64,000 nucleotides of DNA from Ryuthela nishihirai (taxonomy: Eukaryota > Arthropoda > Arachnida > Araneae > Heptathelidae): assembly GCA_038380435.1 (NCBI GenBank), contig JAWZYU010000017.1:24489283-24553282 (forward strand). Direction: 5' to 3'. This document shows, piece after piece, positions 1 through 12,207 of this stretch; the first letter of the stretch is position 1, and each line of letters begins with the position of its first letter. The notes beneath the pieces are model-generated. The model was not told the origin of the DNA and ran no database searches. It saw only the letters and a program-made list of their open reading frames with translations. The position numbers and the translations under genes are program-made.

Positions 1-416
1 ACTACAAAAATTTTTATCATTGATGATCTTGCTAAAAGTATTCAAAAACACAGAAGTCACATTAATACATTTTTTATAAATATTTTTATATATTTTTAAA
101 AACTGCATCTTATTTATTTTAAGAAAAGTTTTCATTCTAATTTTAAGAAATATATCATCCGATGTAAAAATTAAATCTGTTTTTATATAAAATTAAAATA
201 TGTTTTTTTTTTTGTAAAAATGAATCTTGGCTTTAATACATTATCTTTTCAGGACTTTAAGTAAATTGGACAAATATAGGTGGAGAAGTTTTATGCAAAA
301 AATTAAATATCTGGTCAGTGCAATCTGAAACTTTTTATGCAGCTCACATATAAGGTTGTCTATCCCTGCTCTTAATTATCACAAATATAAAGCAAAATAT
401 TTGAACATTTTCTTAC

Positions 417-551
417 CTTGCCAGATTCTTGTTCATTACATGCCATTACAACTACCTGTACTTCACATTCCCATATCATTCGCCAAAAATCAACTACAGT
501 ATTAGGAAGAGGGCCCTGAGAAGCTATATAAGCTAATGATCCACCAGCACC
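417..551 (-). CDS. PEST-family protein tyrosine phosphatase, coding exon 4 (partial gene)
   Basis: This 135-bp exon is open for exactly 45 codons. It is flanked on the minus strand by an acceptor (attttag) at 552-558 and a donor (gtaaga) at 411-416, and it is phase 0 at both ends. It encodes a core PTP segment with [20 protein letters not shown] and [13 protein letters not shown]. These are the conserved motifs before the catalytic HC-X5-R loop; the MAC-x-E pattern is typical of PTPN12, PTPN18 and PTPN22. The enzyme class removes phosphate from tyrosine in cytosolic signalling and cytoskeletal proteins. The WPD loop, the catalytic cysteine and any PEST/proline-rich tail lie beyond the left edge. 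Family membership is very likely; the exact orthologue is not settled. Confidence 0.9.
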
Positions 552-783
552 CTAAAATTATAGAAAAATAAATTACTTCAGAAGTTAAAACTGCAACATA
601 CATAAGAGAAGCTTTAGTTGGTGATATTTGTAAATAAAATGTGCATGCAATTAAATTTGTACATTTGTATATGAATACACTGATGTAGAATAATGAGTAC
701 AAGAATCAAGTACCCTGATAATTCCTCTATGCAGTAACACATTTTTTGAACATATTATACAATGTTCTGATAGTTTCATTGCT

Positions 784-1250
784 GCATCATCATCATCCTC
801 AAGTAACCACAGGCTATGGAGATCCACCCAAATTGGGCAATTTAGTTCTCCAAACACATCTGTCCTGTGCTACATCTGCTGCCTCTGGCCACTGTAGATC
901 AGTTCTAACAAGGTCTTGTTTGACATTGCCCAATGCATTCTAGGTCTCCCATTCTTTCTGAGGCCTTTAGGCACACTGTTCATAACCCAGTTCGCCTTCT
1001 ATAGTTATGCATACTGGCAGCATGGCCAAACCAAACAAGTCTCTCTCTGTACAATATGCTGCTCAAAGGAGGTTGCAGACTCCTTTGCCTAACCTCATAA
1101 TTACTTACAAAGTTGAACCACCTAATACCCAAGATACTGTCTAAGCATCTAGAATCGAAAGCTCAAGTTTCCTGTTATCTTCTTTACAAAGCTCCAAGTT
1201 TCACTATCATAATTAACTCTAAAAAGAACCAAGCTATTATACAGTCTAAT
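784..1250 (-). mobile_element. LINE (RTE-like), 3'-end fragment
   Basis: On the minus strand this is the LINE 3' end. The (ATG)n tail lies at the left (catcatcatcatcctcaag) and C-terminal codons lie to the right, matching the last 450 bp of the copy at 18.0-21.2 kb. It is diverged (for example atccacccaaattgggcaat for the usual gtccaaccagacagtgcaat). It faces another LINE copy that starts about 35 bp to its right in the opposite orientation. It sits in the intron downstream of phosphatase exon 4's acceptor. Confidence 0.85.
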
Positions 1251-1282
1251 TAATAATAAATAGGTCATTATGTAAGATTAAC

Positions 1283-3262
1283 ATTAGTTTAAACAGGCTT
1301 TTCTTGAAACCAACACTACTGTTTTGGGAAAAGGGAACAGAGGAAGCAAAATTATTTGAGTGATAAGGCTATGAAACTTATTTCTGAAAGAAAAAAGTTC
1401 CATAGCCACTCAATAATTTTGGATTAATACAAATCAACACTCTACTAGTTCTACAGATGGCATACAATGAGCTGAAATGTGCAAAGGATCAGTTAACAGC
1501 TTGATAAAAACTTTGGCTTGATAGCTTGGCTGACAAAGCAGAGGAAGCAGCTAGACAGCACAACAGCAGGGGGTTGGTACCAGATTGTTAATGATTTCTG
1601 TAAGAGGAAACAGACAGGTACACAGAGATTGAGATGGTAAGGTGGTTGAAGGTGAGGATTCTGTGATGGCTAGGTGGGCTGAGCATTGCAGAGATTTCAA
1701 AATAATGTGATTATTTCTACCCCCATTGTAATGAGCATAGATGCATTACTGGCTTTAATGAAAAGCATAGTTGGCTTTAATGAAAGCCCTATATCACATT
1801 TTGAAGTTGCTTTGGCTATCTCTACTTTAAAACTACATAAATCCCAAGGGGTGGATTAAATCACTACGCAATGCTTAGAGCTGGGAATGTTTGCATTATC
1901 ATGTGGCTGACTGAAATCTTGAATTTTATATGATAAAATGTGTTGTTCTTAAGGATTTTACTACAGCTATTATTATTATCCATTGCAGTTCTTGTGATAA
2001 TTATTGGGGAATTAGTTCACTTTCTGTCCCAGGTAAAGTTCTTTGCATAAATATATAAAAGAATTTGGTTGATGGACAATTGTGTGATGAACAGTGTGGA
2101 TTCAGAAATGGTAGATGTATTGATCAAATATTTTCACTTAGGCAGATTCTTGAGAAATGCTTAGAGTTTCAGAAACCTGTGGTTACTAGCTTTATAGATT
2201 TCAAAAATGCTTTTGACTCTGTTGATTGACATAATTTGTGGTTGATTGTTAGATCATATGGAATACCTGATAAGTTAGTCAGTGTAATGAACCTTCTCTA
2301 TAATAACACTGAGTCATGTGTGAGAGTTAGTACGTCTTTAGGAATTGGTTTAGCATTGCTACTGGAGTTAAACAAGGGTGCATTTTGTCTCCTTTTCTCT
2401 TTTGTTTGGTTATTGATTATGTTATGCAAAATTCTTTGCAAGGGAAATATTATGGCCTCAAATGGTCTAGAGATATCAAAATTTCTGATTTAGATTATGC
2501 AGATGATTTTGCCCTATTGGCTGATGAAGTTGATGAAATGAATTCTTTCGTCAGGACTGTTGAGACAGGTAATAGAGTAAGTTTGGTGATAAACAGAGAT
2601 AAAACTAAAGTGATGAAAACTGGTAAGGCAGATGGTGCTTCAGTTTCTTTAAATGCTACACTCTTGAGCAAAATGTCTCAGGTTAATTATCTTGGGAGCT
2701 ATGTTACAAATATGCAGCATGAGATAAATAGAAAAATAGGGATTGCTGCTGGGACTTTTAGGAGTCTGTGGCGGGTGTGGAAAAATAGGCATATACACCT
2801 AAATACTAAAATTAGGCCGTATAATATAGTTTGGTTCTTTCTAAAGGTAGGTATGGTAGCAAAACATGGACCCTTTGTAGGAAGGATAACAGGAAACTTG
2901 ATGCCTTTGATTCTAGATGCTTATGCAGTATCTTGGATATCAGGCAATTTGATTTTGTAAGTAATGATAAAGTTAGAAGGAGCAGGAACCTCCTTTGAGC
3001 AGCATTTTGTGCAGAGAGAGAGAGAGACTGTGTTGGTTTGGCCATGTTGCCTGTATGCAGATTGGCAAATACAATTATGAGCAATGTACCCAAAGGCTTC
3101 AGGAAAAGGGATAGACCTAGGATGCAATGGGCAGACAATGTCAAACAGGACCTTGCTAGAATTGGCATGCAATGTCCAAATGAAGCAGCTGTAGCTCAGG
3201 ACAGATATGTGTGGAGAACAAAATTATACAGTCTGGTAGGACCTCTATAGCCCATGGCTGCA
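1283..3262 (+). mobile_element. LINE (RTE-like), 5'-truncated copy with reverse transcriptase remnants
   Basis: The copy begins inside the linker after the endonuclease (tttaaacaggctttt) and runs through the RT to the usual 3' end (cctctatagcccatggctgc). Recognisable pieces include the RT stretch around 2,100-2,230, an LDYADDFALLADEVDEMNSF block (2,490-2,550) with the YADD catalytic motif, and the C-terminal RPRMQWADNVKQDLARIGMQ block (3,113-3,172). Several frameshifts and stops make it dead. It is among the more diverged copies and shares variant bases with the inverted piece at 58.7 kb. Confidence 0.88.
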
Positions 3263-3289
3263 TGAAAATTTTGTATGTATGCATATTAA

Positions 3290-5691
3290 CTCTTCCAGTA
3301 TCCAGCCTCAAAAACTGGTTTCCATTCAGGGCCAAGCTATTTTCTCCCTATGCTCAGCCAAAAAAAAAAACTTTAAACTTTTTTTTGCCAAATAACTAAT
3401 AAAAGGAATTATGGCATGTTATATGCCAAATTAATCAGCATTTAATTCTGGATTTTCTGAAAATAAAGTATTTAACAAAAAAGACATTTTATTTTAATAG
3501 GACTTTTTTAGTCATGTAATAAAAAAATGCATCTGGCAACACAAATTTAATAAAAAAAATTAATAGACAGAGAATGTTTATAATGCACATGAATAGAAAG
3601 GCTATTTATATCTGAATAGCAAAAAAATATATTTTTTTTTTGTTTCAAGCAAATATTTTTCTTGTTTTGTAATTTTTTCTTCTTACCAAATTATGAGAAA
3701 AATTCCAGGCTTTCAGCCAACTGTGCTGAGTCAGATAAACAAGCCAACTTTAGAATTTTTAAAAAAAATAACCAATCAACAGAAATAGGTCATGTTATAT
3801 ACCAAATTAAACAGAATTTAATTATGAATTTTATGAAAATAAATAATATAGACAAATTTCAAGCATATTGATTTTAATAAGCCTTTTTCAATGTGATATG
3901 GTGAAAAGAATAGATTGCACTATATAATTAAAGCTTCATTTTGGAAAACCTGCTGAACAAAAATAGTTAAATTATATATTTATCGAAAAGAAATTTCCTC
4001 TCGAATAATATAATATTCAACCTGAAATATGATTGTCATTTCTTTTAATGGTTCTTTTCAGCATCGTACATTTTAAACAAGATTCACGGATCACATTCAT
4101 GGGATTTTCTGAACTGGTTATGAAATATAAAGAAAACTTTCTTGGCTGCTTTTTTTTGCTAAACATTACGAATTTTTTCTTTGGTGTTGAAGTTTGTCAA
4201 TTTGGCTAAATGAAGAAAGGTTTGTCCATGAAAGCAAAAAAAACTGTTATATCGTCTGTGTGGCACAGCCAAGGTACTGAGGGAGGGGGGGGGTGCCTTT
4301 AAAATCGTTCAATACAAACATAAAAACTCATAATTAAAAAAATTATATTTTTCTAGGGGGGGGGGGGTGAAACTTTCACCATGAGTTTAGCGGAGAGGAT
4401 GTCTTCCTGAAATTGCCCTCTCACATGATGGCCGATTTCTGTAACAAGGAAGTCTACTTTGTTTTCATATCCAAGACATTCATTTCAGAAAACAGTACAA
4501 GTTCAAGTTTTTTTACTATAAAAACAAGAAATAATAAAAGAAAAATTACATATAACCTAATGGGATGCTAAATAAAATATCCACAACAACCTTTAAGCCT
4601 TGGCTGGCCTCCGATCTAGCATAACTCAGAAAGTTCGATAAATCAGCTAACTGAAAGATAGCTAACTAATGGAAGTAAATCTACAGAAATTAATTTGCTT
4701 CCATATCCAAGACCTCGTTTATTTTCAGAAAATGATACTATATCAAAGTTTTACTGGAAAAGTAATAAATAATAAAATAAAAATTAACATATAGCCTAAT
4801 GCGGTGTTAAAATATCCACAGCAACAAGTTGTAGGCTGACCATATATAGCATAACTATGAAAAAAATCAATACTTATCGATTGGCCAAAAGATCACTAAT
4901 TTCCGAAAATAAATCTACTGAAATGAAAACTAACTAAGGTTTAAATATAAAAAAAATACTAACTTTACAAAGAGTATCCAATATGCTGGACCAAAACTGT
5001 AAACAATACTTATAGCACACAGAATGGAGATATCATGTGTCAACCATATGCATTTTGTTTGCCTCAGTGAAACATAACTAATTAAATGCAGGTGCAACCA
5101 GAATTTCTAAAAAGGATGTTTTCTTCAGTTTCGATTTTAAGAGTGGGAAAGATGCATAGAATGCTGGGAAAAACAATAAAAATAATTTGGGAAGAGTGAA
5201 ATAGGTTTAGAAAGAAAAGAGTGTGAAACGAGAAAAAAAAATGGTGGTACGTACTTTATAATTACTTCCAAAATCTACAATTTTTTAAAATAGCAGTTTT
5301 TTTTTTGTTAATTTTTAGGAGATTTTCAAAAAATTTATTGACAATAGTTCAAATTTGTGAGCTTAAATTAGAAGGTTGCTTCAGCAAATAGGAACGTTAA
5401 TAAGCTAATCGGCATTACCATTTTGTGCTTCTATGAAATGGCAATCAGATGGCTTTATAAAATTATTTATATTGTAGTTTAATAACATATGCATCAAATT
5501 AAAAAACAAAATATTGTTTTCCAAGCCTGAATTATATATTTTTGTAATATATATATATATAAAAAAATTACAATCGTAATTTTTATTTTTAAAAAATCGA
5601 ATTTTTTTATTGTACTAAAAACAGATACATGTCATTGGCCTCTTATTTTGGATTCTGTGAATGTATACAGACGACGTGGACACTGGAAGGG
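3290..5691. mobile_element. Large non-autonomous piggyBac-like element, copy 1
   Basis: The ends are inverted repeats: left CTCTTCCAGTATCCA after TTAA (3,286-3,289), right TGGACACTGGAAGGG before TTAA (5,692-5,695). TTAA duplication with CC/CY ends is the piggyBac signature. The 2.4 kb interior has no transposase frame. It holds a diverged internal duplication of about 250 bp (about 4,440-4,690 and 4,690-4,930; marker phrase tccaagac...ttcag-aaa-tgata). Another internal duplication lies near the left end (about 3,370-3,520 and 3,680-3,870). The right 600 bp matches copies 2, 3 and 4. Confidence 0.75.
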
Positions 5692-5695
5692 TTAA

Positions 5696-6305
5696 GGAAA
5701 TGAAAAATTGGATATTTAACTATGAGAATGTTGATGGATTGCTTATTTAATCTAATAATCTTGAGGTCATTGAAACCATATGATTAAATTAATTTCAATT
5801 TCCAAACTGTTTCACTGGGCTGTAATTATGTTTGTTCACATATCTATACAGTTGTGTATACATGAATTTAGTTCTGTTAAATAATATCCACATGTGAGCC
5901 ATAGTTACTCTTGTGGATAAGAAAATTGGACTCAATAAATGAATATGTATTCAGCCATTACTACTATACTATTCAAGCATTACTACACTCTTTAGTGTTG
6001 GAAAAGTTACATCTATGTCAGTATTATGATGCAACTTATTACAATAATTGTACTTTTGTTATAATATGTATAGTAAAATGGTGATGTATGAAATTGCCAT
6101 TCTTGATAAGATAATGTAAAATTTACTTTCATATTCTCATTTTGTAAATAAATAAAATAATAATAAAGTTTACATAACACTTAATTTCTATTTATTCATT
6201 TCTGCCTTAATCCTTTAAATCACTCTCCCTGTCTTAATCCATTCTCTGGGGGCTTCTTAAAAGCCTTGTGTAGGAGACCTCTGATTGAAGAGAAAGCCTA
6301 ACTTC
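5696..6305. other. Intronic sequence without recognised features
   Basis: AT-rich phosphatase intron between the piggyBac-like element and the first SINE A remnants. No open frame, exon-like block or repeat-family match was seen. Confidence 0.5.
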
Positions 6306-6510
6306 AGCCGCTGTTTGGCTATTTTATCTCTGAGCGGCACTTTTTTGTACACCATGGGTTAAATGGCCAAGTCACAAGGACCCCGAAGGCTCAGAGAGGG
6401 TTGGGGGAGGGGACCCACTGGAACAGCTGTTGGGAGACATCCAGCGTGTCAAACAGTGTGCAAAGGTATGACACAGCTAGCCCTATGCAAAAGCTATGTA
6501 AGACTTCAGG
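6306..6510 (-). mobile_element. SINE A, 3'-half fragment
   Basis: On the minus strand this carries the SINE A 3' region, with ctctgagcggcactttttt near its tail end and the conserved block ggttgggggaggggacccac. The tRNA-like head is missing. It lies just left of a second, older SINE A. Confidence 0.8.
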
Positions 6511-6599
6511 GTGTTCACAGATTTTTTTCATTGTTCTGGTGTGAAGAGGTCACTTGTGGAAATTTTCAGTAGAGTTTTGAAACACCCTGTTGTATATAT

Positions 6600-7310
6600 A
6601 TTCTTTGATGAGTTGGAATGTTTTACCTCTGAGCAATATTTTTTGCACACAATGAGCTATTTATAGCAAAGCCCCAAGATCTCAGGGCTAGGGAGGGGAA
6701 GAGATCCATTGGACACCTGTTTGGAGACAGATGGAAATCTCCCATTAAGGATAGATAAGCATGTTCTTGCAAATCTTCATGTCATCCAACATACAAAAGG
6801 TATGACACAGCTCTCCTATGTGAGGTAATCTTTCCTTATGAGGTAATCCTTCTAAGGGCATCATTTGCAGATGTTGATAAATTGTGAAACTGGATAGAAA
6901 TAGATACAGATGTTTTCATTACAACACACAAAATTTCAATCAGCTTTAAAATCTAATTATTTGGTTTAAATTTATGTGATTGGAAACAATATGTTTTAAA
7001 GTTAACAAGTCATGCTTACCTTCTTAATTTATTATAAAACATAATCCATAATATCTTTTTGTTTCTGCTAAACAAGTGAAAAAACTGCTGGCCTACAGTT
7101 CATTTAAATTTTCCATGCTGGACATTGAAAAAGTTAATGTCCCATCTGATGGATGAAAACTCTCCAAGCCCATGGTAACTCCTTTCTCACTGAAGGCAGA
7201 GTGGGGATTATCAGAGAAAATTTCAAAACATGCATAGTAAGGACAAGAACTTGGGAAAACCAGATCATGAGCCTAGCACACTTCTGAGTGAGTCAACCTC
7301 CATTTGATAG
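6600..7310 (-). mobile_element. SINE A, old copy interrupted by about 290 bp
   Basis: The 3' half (6,610-6,840) and the head half (about 7,130-7,310) are in the same orientation and consecutive in the SINE. They are separated by about 290 bp of unrelated AT-rich sequence (about 6,840-7,130). The head half retains gtcccatctgatggatgaaa and a degraded tRNA-like part. Its divergence from the youngest copies shows it is old. Confidence 0.65.
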
Positions 7311-7611
7311 AATAAAGAATAAATACATTTTTGACAGGGTTCTAATTACTTCATTTGTGTTATGTTATAGGAATAAGAATAATTAAAAAATATATGTAAT
7401 TTATAAAATCAAAAAATAAAGCAAAAATACTTATTTTTTTGCTAGATTATTTAAAGCATTTTAATAAAAATATCTGAATTTCTAGAAAAATCTCTAAAAA
7501 AAATACACCCTCATGCAGCTGCCCGTCAGTTTATAAACCATAAAGGTCTGTGAGGAAACAAGTTTTTGTCGCTAAAACAAAATTTAGAAACCAGTGATTT
7601 TAAATGCATGA

Positions 7612-8143
7612 GGGTAAGTCAGAAAGTAAATCAGTTAATATATCAAAGCACTGCTGATAGAATGATGTGTCCTGTTCCTGAAGTCACTTTGTGACTTCCT
7701 CTTTGATAGTGTCATTTGACTGCTTTTGAAAACACTTCTTCAGCTTCCCAAACGAGTGAAAATCTGAAGGCACCAGATCTGGACTGTATGATGGGGGTGA
7801 ACAGTTACTCATTTCTAGGTGTAGAGATCCTCATCCACTACAGTTACACAACCATTTCCTCACATATTTCATTGATAGAACATCCAAGGTGTACAGTCAT
7901 AAGCTGTCAATGAATTTCCACCAGTTGGGTCTTCTGTACCTAAAGACACCAAATTACTGCTTGGATTTCTGTCTTCATATACACATGTACTACCTTCATC
8001 AGGTTTGCTCTACACCTCACAGAAAGGATTGCAACAGTAATAACTGATGCCACCTAGTGTCAATATTTGGCCCAAAACATGTGATGGTGGAACAGTCCCA
8101 TATGTTTGTTAATTTGGCAGGGAACTGGGAACCTTACTTTCTG
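7612..8143 (-). mobile_element. Mariner (SETMAR-type) transposon, degraded 3' fragment
   Basis: Read on the minus strand around 7,790-7,620, the sequence encodes, with a stop, PDLVPSDFHSFGKLKKCF followed by IKEEVTKWLQEQDTSFYQQ (one codon is now a stop). PDL-x-PSD-x-H is the third-Asp region of mariner DD34D transposases, and the E..WL..Q...FY part is the usual C-terminus. The left edge (aagtcagaaagtaa) and right edge (cttactttctgc) form a short inverted repeat typical of mariner termini. The N-terminal half is not recognisable. Confidence 0.6.
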
Positions 8144-8344
8144 CTTTATTCACATTTATATATTTATTTTTGCTCCAAGAAGAAACTAGAAAAAACATAT
8201 TTACTTCTTCATTCTCTATACAGAACTAAAACAAAGCTCAAAAGATTTTCCAAACTACTTTTGCCTTTTATTTAACATAATAAAAGAGAAATTAGATATA
8301 ATCCTATCAATATTTACTTGTATAAGCATTCAGCATTAAGTTAC

Positions 8345-8421
8345 CTTAATATAGTTGGCATTGATGTAATCAGACCCTGGCACTCCTGGATAGTCTGATA
8401 AAACCACTCTTGTGTAATCAT
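8345..8421 (-). CDS. PEST-family protein tyrosine phosphatase, coding exon 3
   Basis: The 77-bp exon has a minus-strand acceptor (tattttcag) and a donor (gtaa) at 8,341-8,344. Two leading bases complete a Tyr codon begun in exon 2, then 25 codons follow, ending phase 0. It encodes YDYTRVVLSDYPG and SDYINANYIK. The phosphotyrosine-recognition loop of PTPs (NRYKDILPYD followed by RV.L and SDYINAN) is therefore rebuilt across exons 2 and 3. Its phase fits both neighbours exactly, which makes the gene model secure. The flanking introns are about 13 kb (5') and 7.8 kb (3'), filled with transposons. Confidence 0.92.
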
Positions 8422-8678
8422 CTGAAAATATTCAATATATCCTTTTAATTGCAATAAAATAATTGTTTTGAATATACAACACATTTATCAATTAAAAATA
8501 AAACTGTATTCTATGCACAAATAAATGGAGAAGTAATTGATTTTCATGGGCAAATTTGAATTATTCTAAGTTTTGGCAATAGTAGAATAAAGATGTGATA
8601 TTTATTTACTAGTATCATAAAATATAGAAATTAGTGTAACAAATATGATCATAAACAATAATCGATAATCTCAGCATT

Positions 8679-8835
8679 ACCTGTAGACATTCAAATGTCT
8701 ATAAATCAATAAATGTTTTTGTGGAAAAAATTTTACGACATACGGGATTCGAACCCGCATCTCTCCAGAAACATGCCAGAGTATTTTAACCTGTTGAACT
8801 AATTCGGCTCAGTCTTTTTTCCACTAATAATGACT
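8679..8835 (-). mobile_element. tRNA-derived SINE, family C, with hairpin tail
   Basis: On the minus strand there is a tRNA-like block with a B-box-like gggttcgaatcccgt and an upstream ctctggcatg. It is preceded by attagtggaaaaaagac and followed by tttttccacaaaaacattta and a short hairpin (agacattcaaatgtct, 8,685-8,700). The same layout occurs at 41,000-41,110 and, for the tail, at 40.7-40.83 kb. The acceptor-stem ends do not pair as in a functional tRNA, and the repeated copies argue for a SINE. Confidence 0.6.
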
Positions 8836-9179
8836 ATCATTCTTCCCATTAATTTTCCACACTAATAGCTAACCCTATAAACCTACTGGACAGAACTGAA
8901 ATAAGGATCTGAGCTTGATTATGGATCCTGAATTTGCTGCACTGGTGGGCTTGTGTAGAGGGAAAATCTTCTGCTGTGTTTTCTGTTTGTTTGTGGGTTC
9001 ACAGCCCCAAGTGAACAGATTTACAAGGTATGTTTATCATCTGGTGGATAATCCTAAGCAGAGGTTATCGCAGGCACCTGAACTCTTTGCTTCTACTGGC
9101 ATCATCAAATTCTATATTGGAGCAAGTCTTCCAGTTAGATGGCTTCAGTCTTTAGTGGTGGGGAACAGGTCTTTGCTCC

Positions 9180-9881
9180 ATGCCTGCGATTAGGGGGCTG
9201 TTTGATATTGTCAGCATTCCTTCTTTCAATAAACATAGTTTCTTTAAATATCCCACTAACCATTTTCTCTCCATAGGTAGTTGGAATGTGAAGACTCTAC
9301 ACAAAGCTTTTTCTCTTGATGTCCTCACACAAGAATGCCACCATTACAATTTAGATATTCTTGGTTTGCAAGAGACCAGATGGACAGATAAAGGTCAGAT
9401 TCTTAAAAATAATCTTAAATTTCTCTTTTCAGGGAGGGAAGATAATAAGCATCATCAAGGTGTGGGTCTGTTTCTCAGCAGACACGCTAGTGATGCTCTT
9501 CTAGGATATGAGTGCATTAATGAAAGTCTTCTTACAGCAAAATTTCACACAAGCATTAAAGACTTGAATGTTATCTGCTGTTATGCCCCCACTGAGGATG
9601 CCGAGGAGGATGAGAAGGATAGATTTTATGGACAACTGCAGGATATTCTGAATTCTGTCAAGAAAGGAGATATTACCCTTGTTCTAGGTGACTTCAATGC
9701 CAAAGTTGGTACTGACTCTGACCTTTGGGGAGGGGTGATAGGCCCTATTGGTATTGGTAGCTGCAATGGCAATGGGCAACGTCTCCTACAGGTAAGCAAA
9801 CTCAATGGTTTCAGAATAACTAACACTTATTACAAACACCACGACATACATAAAGTACACATGGGTTTCACAAGAATATGA
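9180..9881 (+). pseudogene. LINE apurinic endonuclease domain (broken)
   Basis: This 233-codon frame starts MPAIRGLFDIV. It shows APE-type nuclease motifs: SWNVKTLH (metal-binding Asn), LGLQETRWTD (catalytic Glu), ICCYAPTED and LGDFNAKVGTDSD (catalytic Asp/Asn). The final GSDHYLV (Asp-His pair) is in another frame at about 9,957, after a small deletion near 9,866. In active LINEs this domain nicks the target DNA to prime reverse transcription. Position relative to other copies and the motif order fit RTE-type elements. Confidence 0.88.
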
Positions 9882-10444
9882 TTGATTATATATTAATTAA
9901 CAGCAAATGTGCTATTTCTGTTAGGAATACCAGGTCATATAGGGGAGCTGAAATTGGATCTGACCATTACCTTGTTAAAGGTGTCTTGCAACTTAAACTT
10001 AAGAACTGTTGTGCTAAGGCTAAAAAATTTACCTTTAATACTGAAGCACTGAAAGACCCAGTTATAGCTAAAGCTTACCATGATAGGTTACTTAGTCATT
10101 ATGACAGTCATGGTTTGCTCACTACTGAAGATGAGGAAGAATGGGACCATTTTAAATAGACTTTTTTTGGAAACTTACAGTACTCTTTTAGGAAAAAAGG
10201 AACAGAGGAGGCAGAATTATTTGAGTGATAAGGCACTTGAGCATATTTGGAAAGGAAGAACTGCAGGAATGTCCTTAATCAATACCCTATTAGTCCTAAT
10301 AGAAAACATTACAGAGAGCTTAATAAATGTGTAAAGGATCAGTTAGCTGCTGATAAGAATCTTTGGCTTGATGGCTTGGGTGACAAAGCCGAGGAAGCAG
10401 TTAAATAGCACAACAGCAGAGAGCTGTACCAGATAGTTAATGTT

Positions 10445-11653
10445 TTGTGTGGTAGAAAACGAACAGGTACACAGGGATTGAAGGATAACCAAAGTAAGGT
10501 TATAGAAGGTGAGGATTCTGTCATGGAAAGGTGGGCTGAACATTTCAGTGATGTTCTAAACAATGTAGTTGGTTCTGCTCCCATTGTTTGCAGTGATGAT
10601 GGATGCATTGGCAGCTTTAATGTTGGCCCTATAACACAATCTGAAGTTATTTTGGCTGTTTCTAAACTTAAACTACACAAATCCCTAGGCGTAGATGAAA
10701 TTACTATGGAAATGCTTAGAGCTGGGAATGTTTCGGTTACCACTTGGATGACTGAAATTCTGAATATCTTTTATGATAAAGGCATGGTTCCTAAGGATTT
10801 TACCAGAGCTATTATTATCACTATTTTCAAAAAAAGTGATCGCAGCTCTTGTGATAACTATAGGGTATCAGCCTACTTTCTGCTCCATGTAAAGCTCTTT
10901 GCATGATTGTGCTTAATAAAATTAACAATCTGGTTGACAGACAATTGTGTGATGAGCAATGTGGATTCAGAAGTGGTAGCGGATGTGTGGATCAGATATT
11001 TTCACTTAGGCAGATTCTTGAGAAATGTTTAGAGTTTCAGAAACCTTTGGTTGCTAGCTTTGTTGATTTCAAAAAGGCTTTCGACTCTATCAATCGACAT
11101 AATTTGTGGTTGATTGTGAGATCATATGGTATACCTGACAAGTTAGTTAACATAATGAAAGCTCTCTATAATAACACTGAGTCGTGTGTGAGAGTTGGTA
11201 AGGCTTGTAGCAATTGGTTTAGCATTACTTCTGGTGTTCAACAAGGGTGCATTTTGTCTCCTTTTCTCTTTAGCTTGGTTATTGATTATGTTATGCGAAA
11301 TTCACTTCAAAGGAAAGATTTTGGCCTTAAATGGTCTGGTGATACTAAAATTTCTGATTTAGATTATGCTGATGATTTAGCCCTTTTGGCAAATGATGTT
11401 GATGAGATGTAACTCTTTCATTTAAGCTGTTGATGAAACTGGTAGTAGAGCAGGTTTGGTTATAAACAGAGAGAAAGCTAAAGTGATGAAAATTGGTCAG
11501 GCAGGCTGTGATTCAGTTCATCTGAATGGTTGCAGTCTTGAGCAGGTGTCACAGTTCAATTATCTTGGGAGCTATGTAACATATAATGGTGATGTGCGGT
11601 ATGAGATTAACAGACTAATAGGGATTGCTGCCAGGACTTTTAAGAATCTATGA
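10445..11653 (+). pseudogene. LINE reverse transcriptase domain (broken by frameshifts)
   Basis: Three overlapping or adjacent frames (10,445-10,906; 10,903-11,412; 11,456-11,653) carry RT motifs in order: FRSGSGCVDQIFSLRQ, FVDFKKAFDSIN (first catalytic Asp), SGVQQGCILSPFLFSLV and DLDYADDLALLAND (YADD box). It would copy the LINE RNA at the target site. Small indels near 10,865-10,900 and 11,410-11,450 break the frame. Sequence similarity to the better copy at 19.4-21.2 kb is high. Confidence 0.9.
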
Positions 11654-12207
11654 AGATTGTGGAGAAATAGGCGTATACACCTAAAGACTAAAATTAGACT
11701 GTATAATAGTTTGGTTCTTTCCAGGGTTAGTTATGGTAGTGAAACTTGGATTCTGTGTAAACAAGATAACAGGAAACTAGATGCCTTTGATTCCAGATGC
11801 TTACGCAGTATCTTGGGAATTACTTAGAACTTTGTAACTAATGATGAGGTTAGGCAAAGGAGTCTGCAACCTCCTTTGAGCAGCATATTGTACAGAGAGA
11901 GACTCGGTTGGTTTGGCCATGTTGCCCGTATGAATGATTATAGATTGGCGAATAGGGTTATGAACAGTGTGCCTAAAGGCCTCAGAAAGAGGGGGAGACC
12001 TAGGATGTGGTGGGCAGACAATGTCAAACAGGACCTTGTTAGATTTGATGTGCAGTGGCCAGATGCAGTAGATGTAGCTCAGGACAGATATGCTTGGAGA
12101 ACTAAATTGCACAGTCTGGTTGGACGTCCGTAGCCCATGGCTGCTTGAGGATGATGAGCTTTAACACATACTAGTTAATCTATATCATTAAAATTCTTAA
12201 CTTTGCA

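Larger units (their letters stand above)
8900..12160 (+). mobile_element. LINE (RTE-like), nearly full-length copy
   Basis: The copy begins in the 5' leader (ggatcctgaatttgctgcac, paralleled in reverse at 44.9 kb) and ends at the standard 3' end (cccatggctgcttgaggatg). Order: leader, APE endonuclease (9,180-9,980), linker, reverse transcriptase (10,450-11,420), C-terminal region to 12,133. Frames break at about 9,866, 10,158, 10,860, 11,410 and 11,650, so it is inactive. It lies in the 13-kb phosphatase intron, on the strand opposite to that gene. Confidence 0.92.

Noticed and set aside
1..416. A further phosphatase exon (catalytic HCSAG loop) at the left edge
   Set aside because: Only AT-rich intron was found; no HC-x5-R codons with splice sites are present.
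8736..8815. A possible functional tRNA gene (B-box-like gggttcgaatccc)
   Set aside because: The acceptor ends do not pair and a second copy with the same flanks exists at 41 kb, so a SINE is the better reading. The same applies to the tRNA-like heads of SINE A and SINE B.
9902..9980. Host DNA-repair (APE1) gene from the endonuclease motifs
   Set aside because: The endonuclease is followed by a reverse transcriptase and repeated across the window, so it belongs to the LINE.
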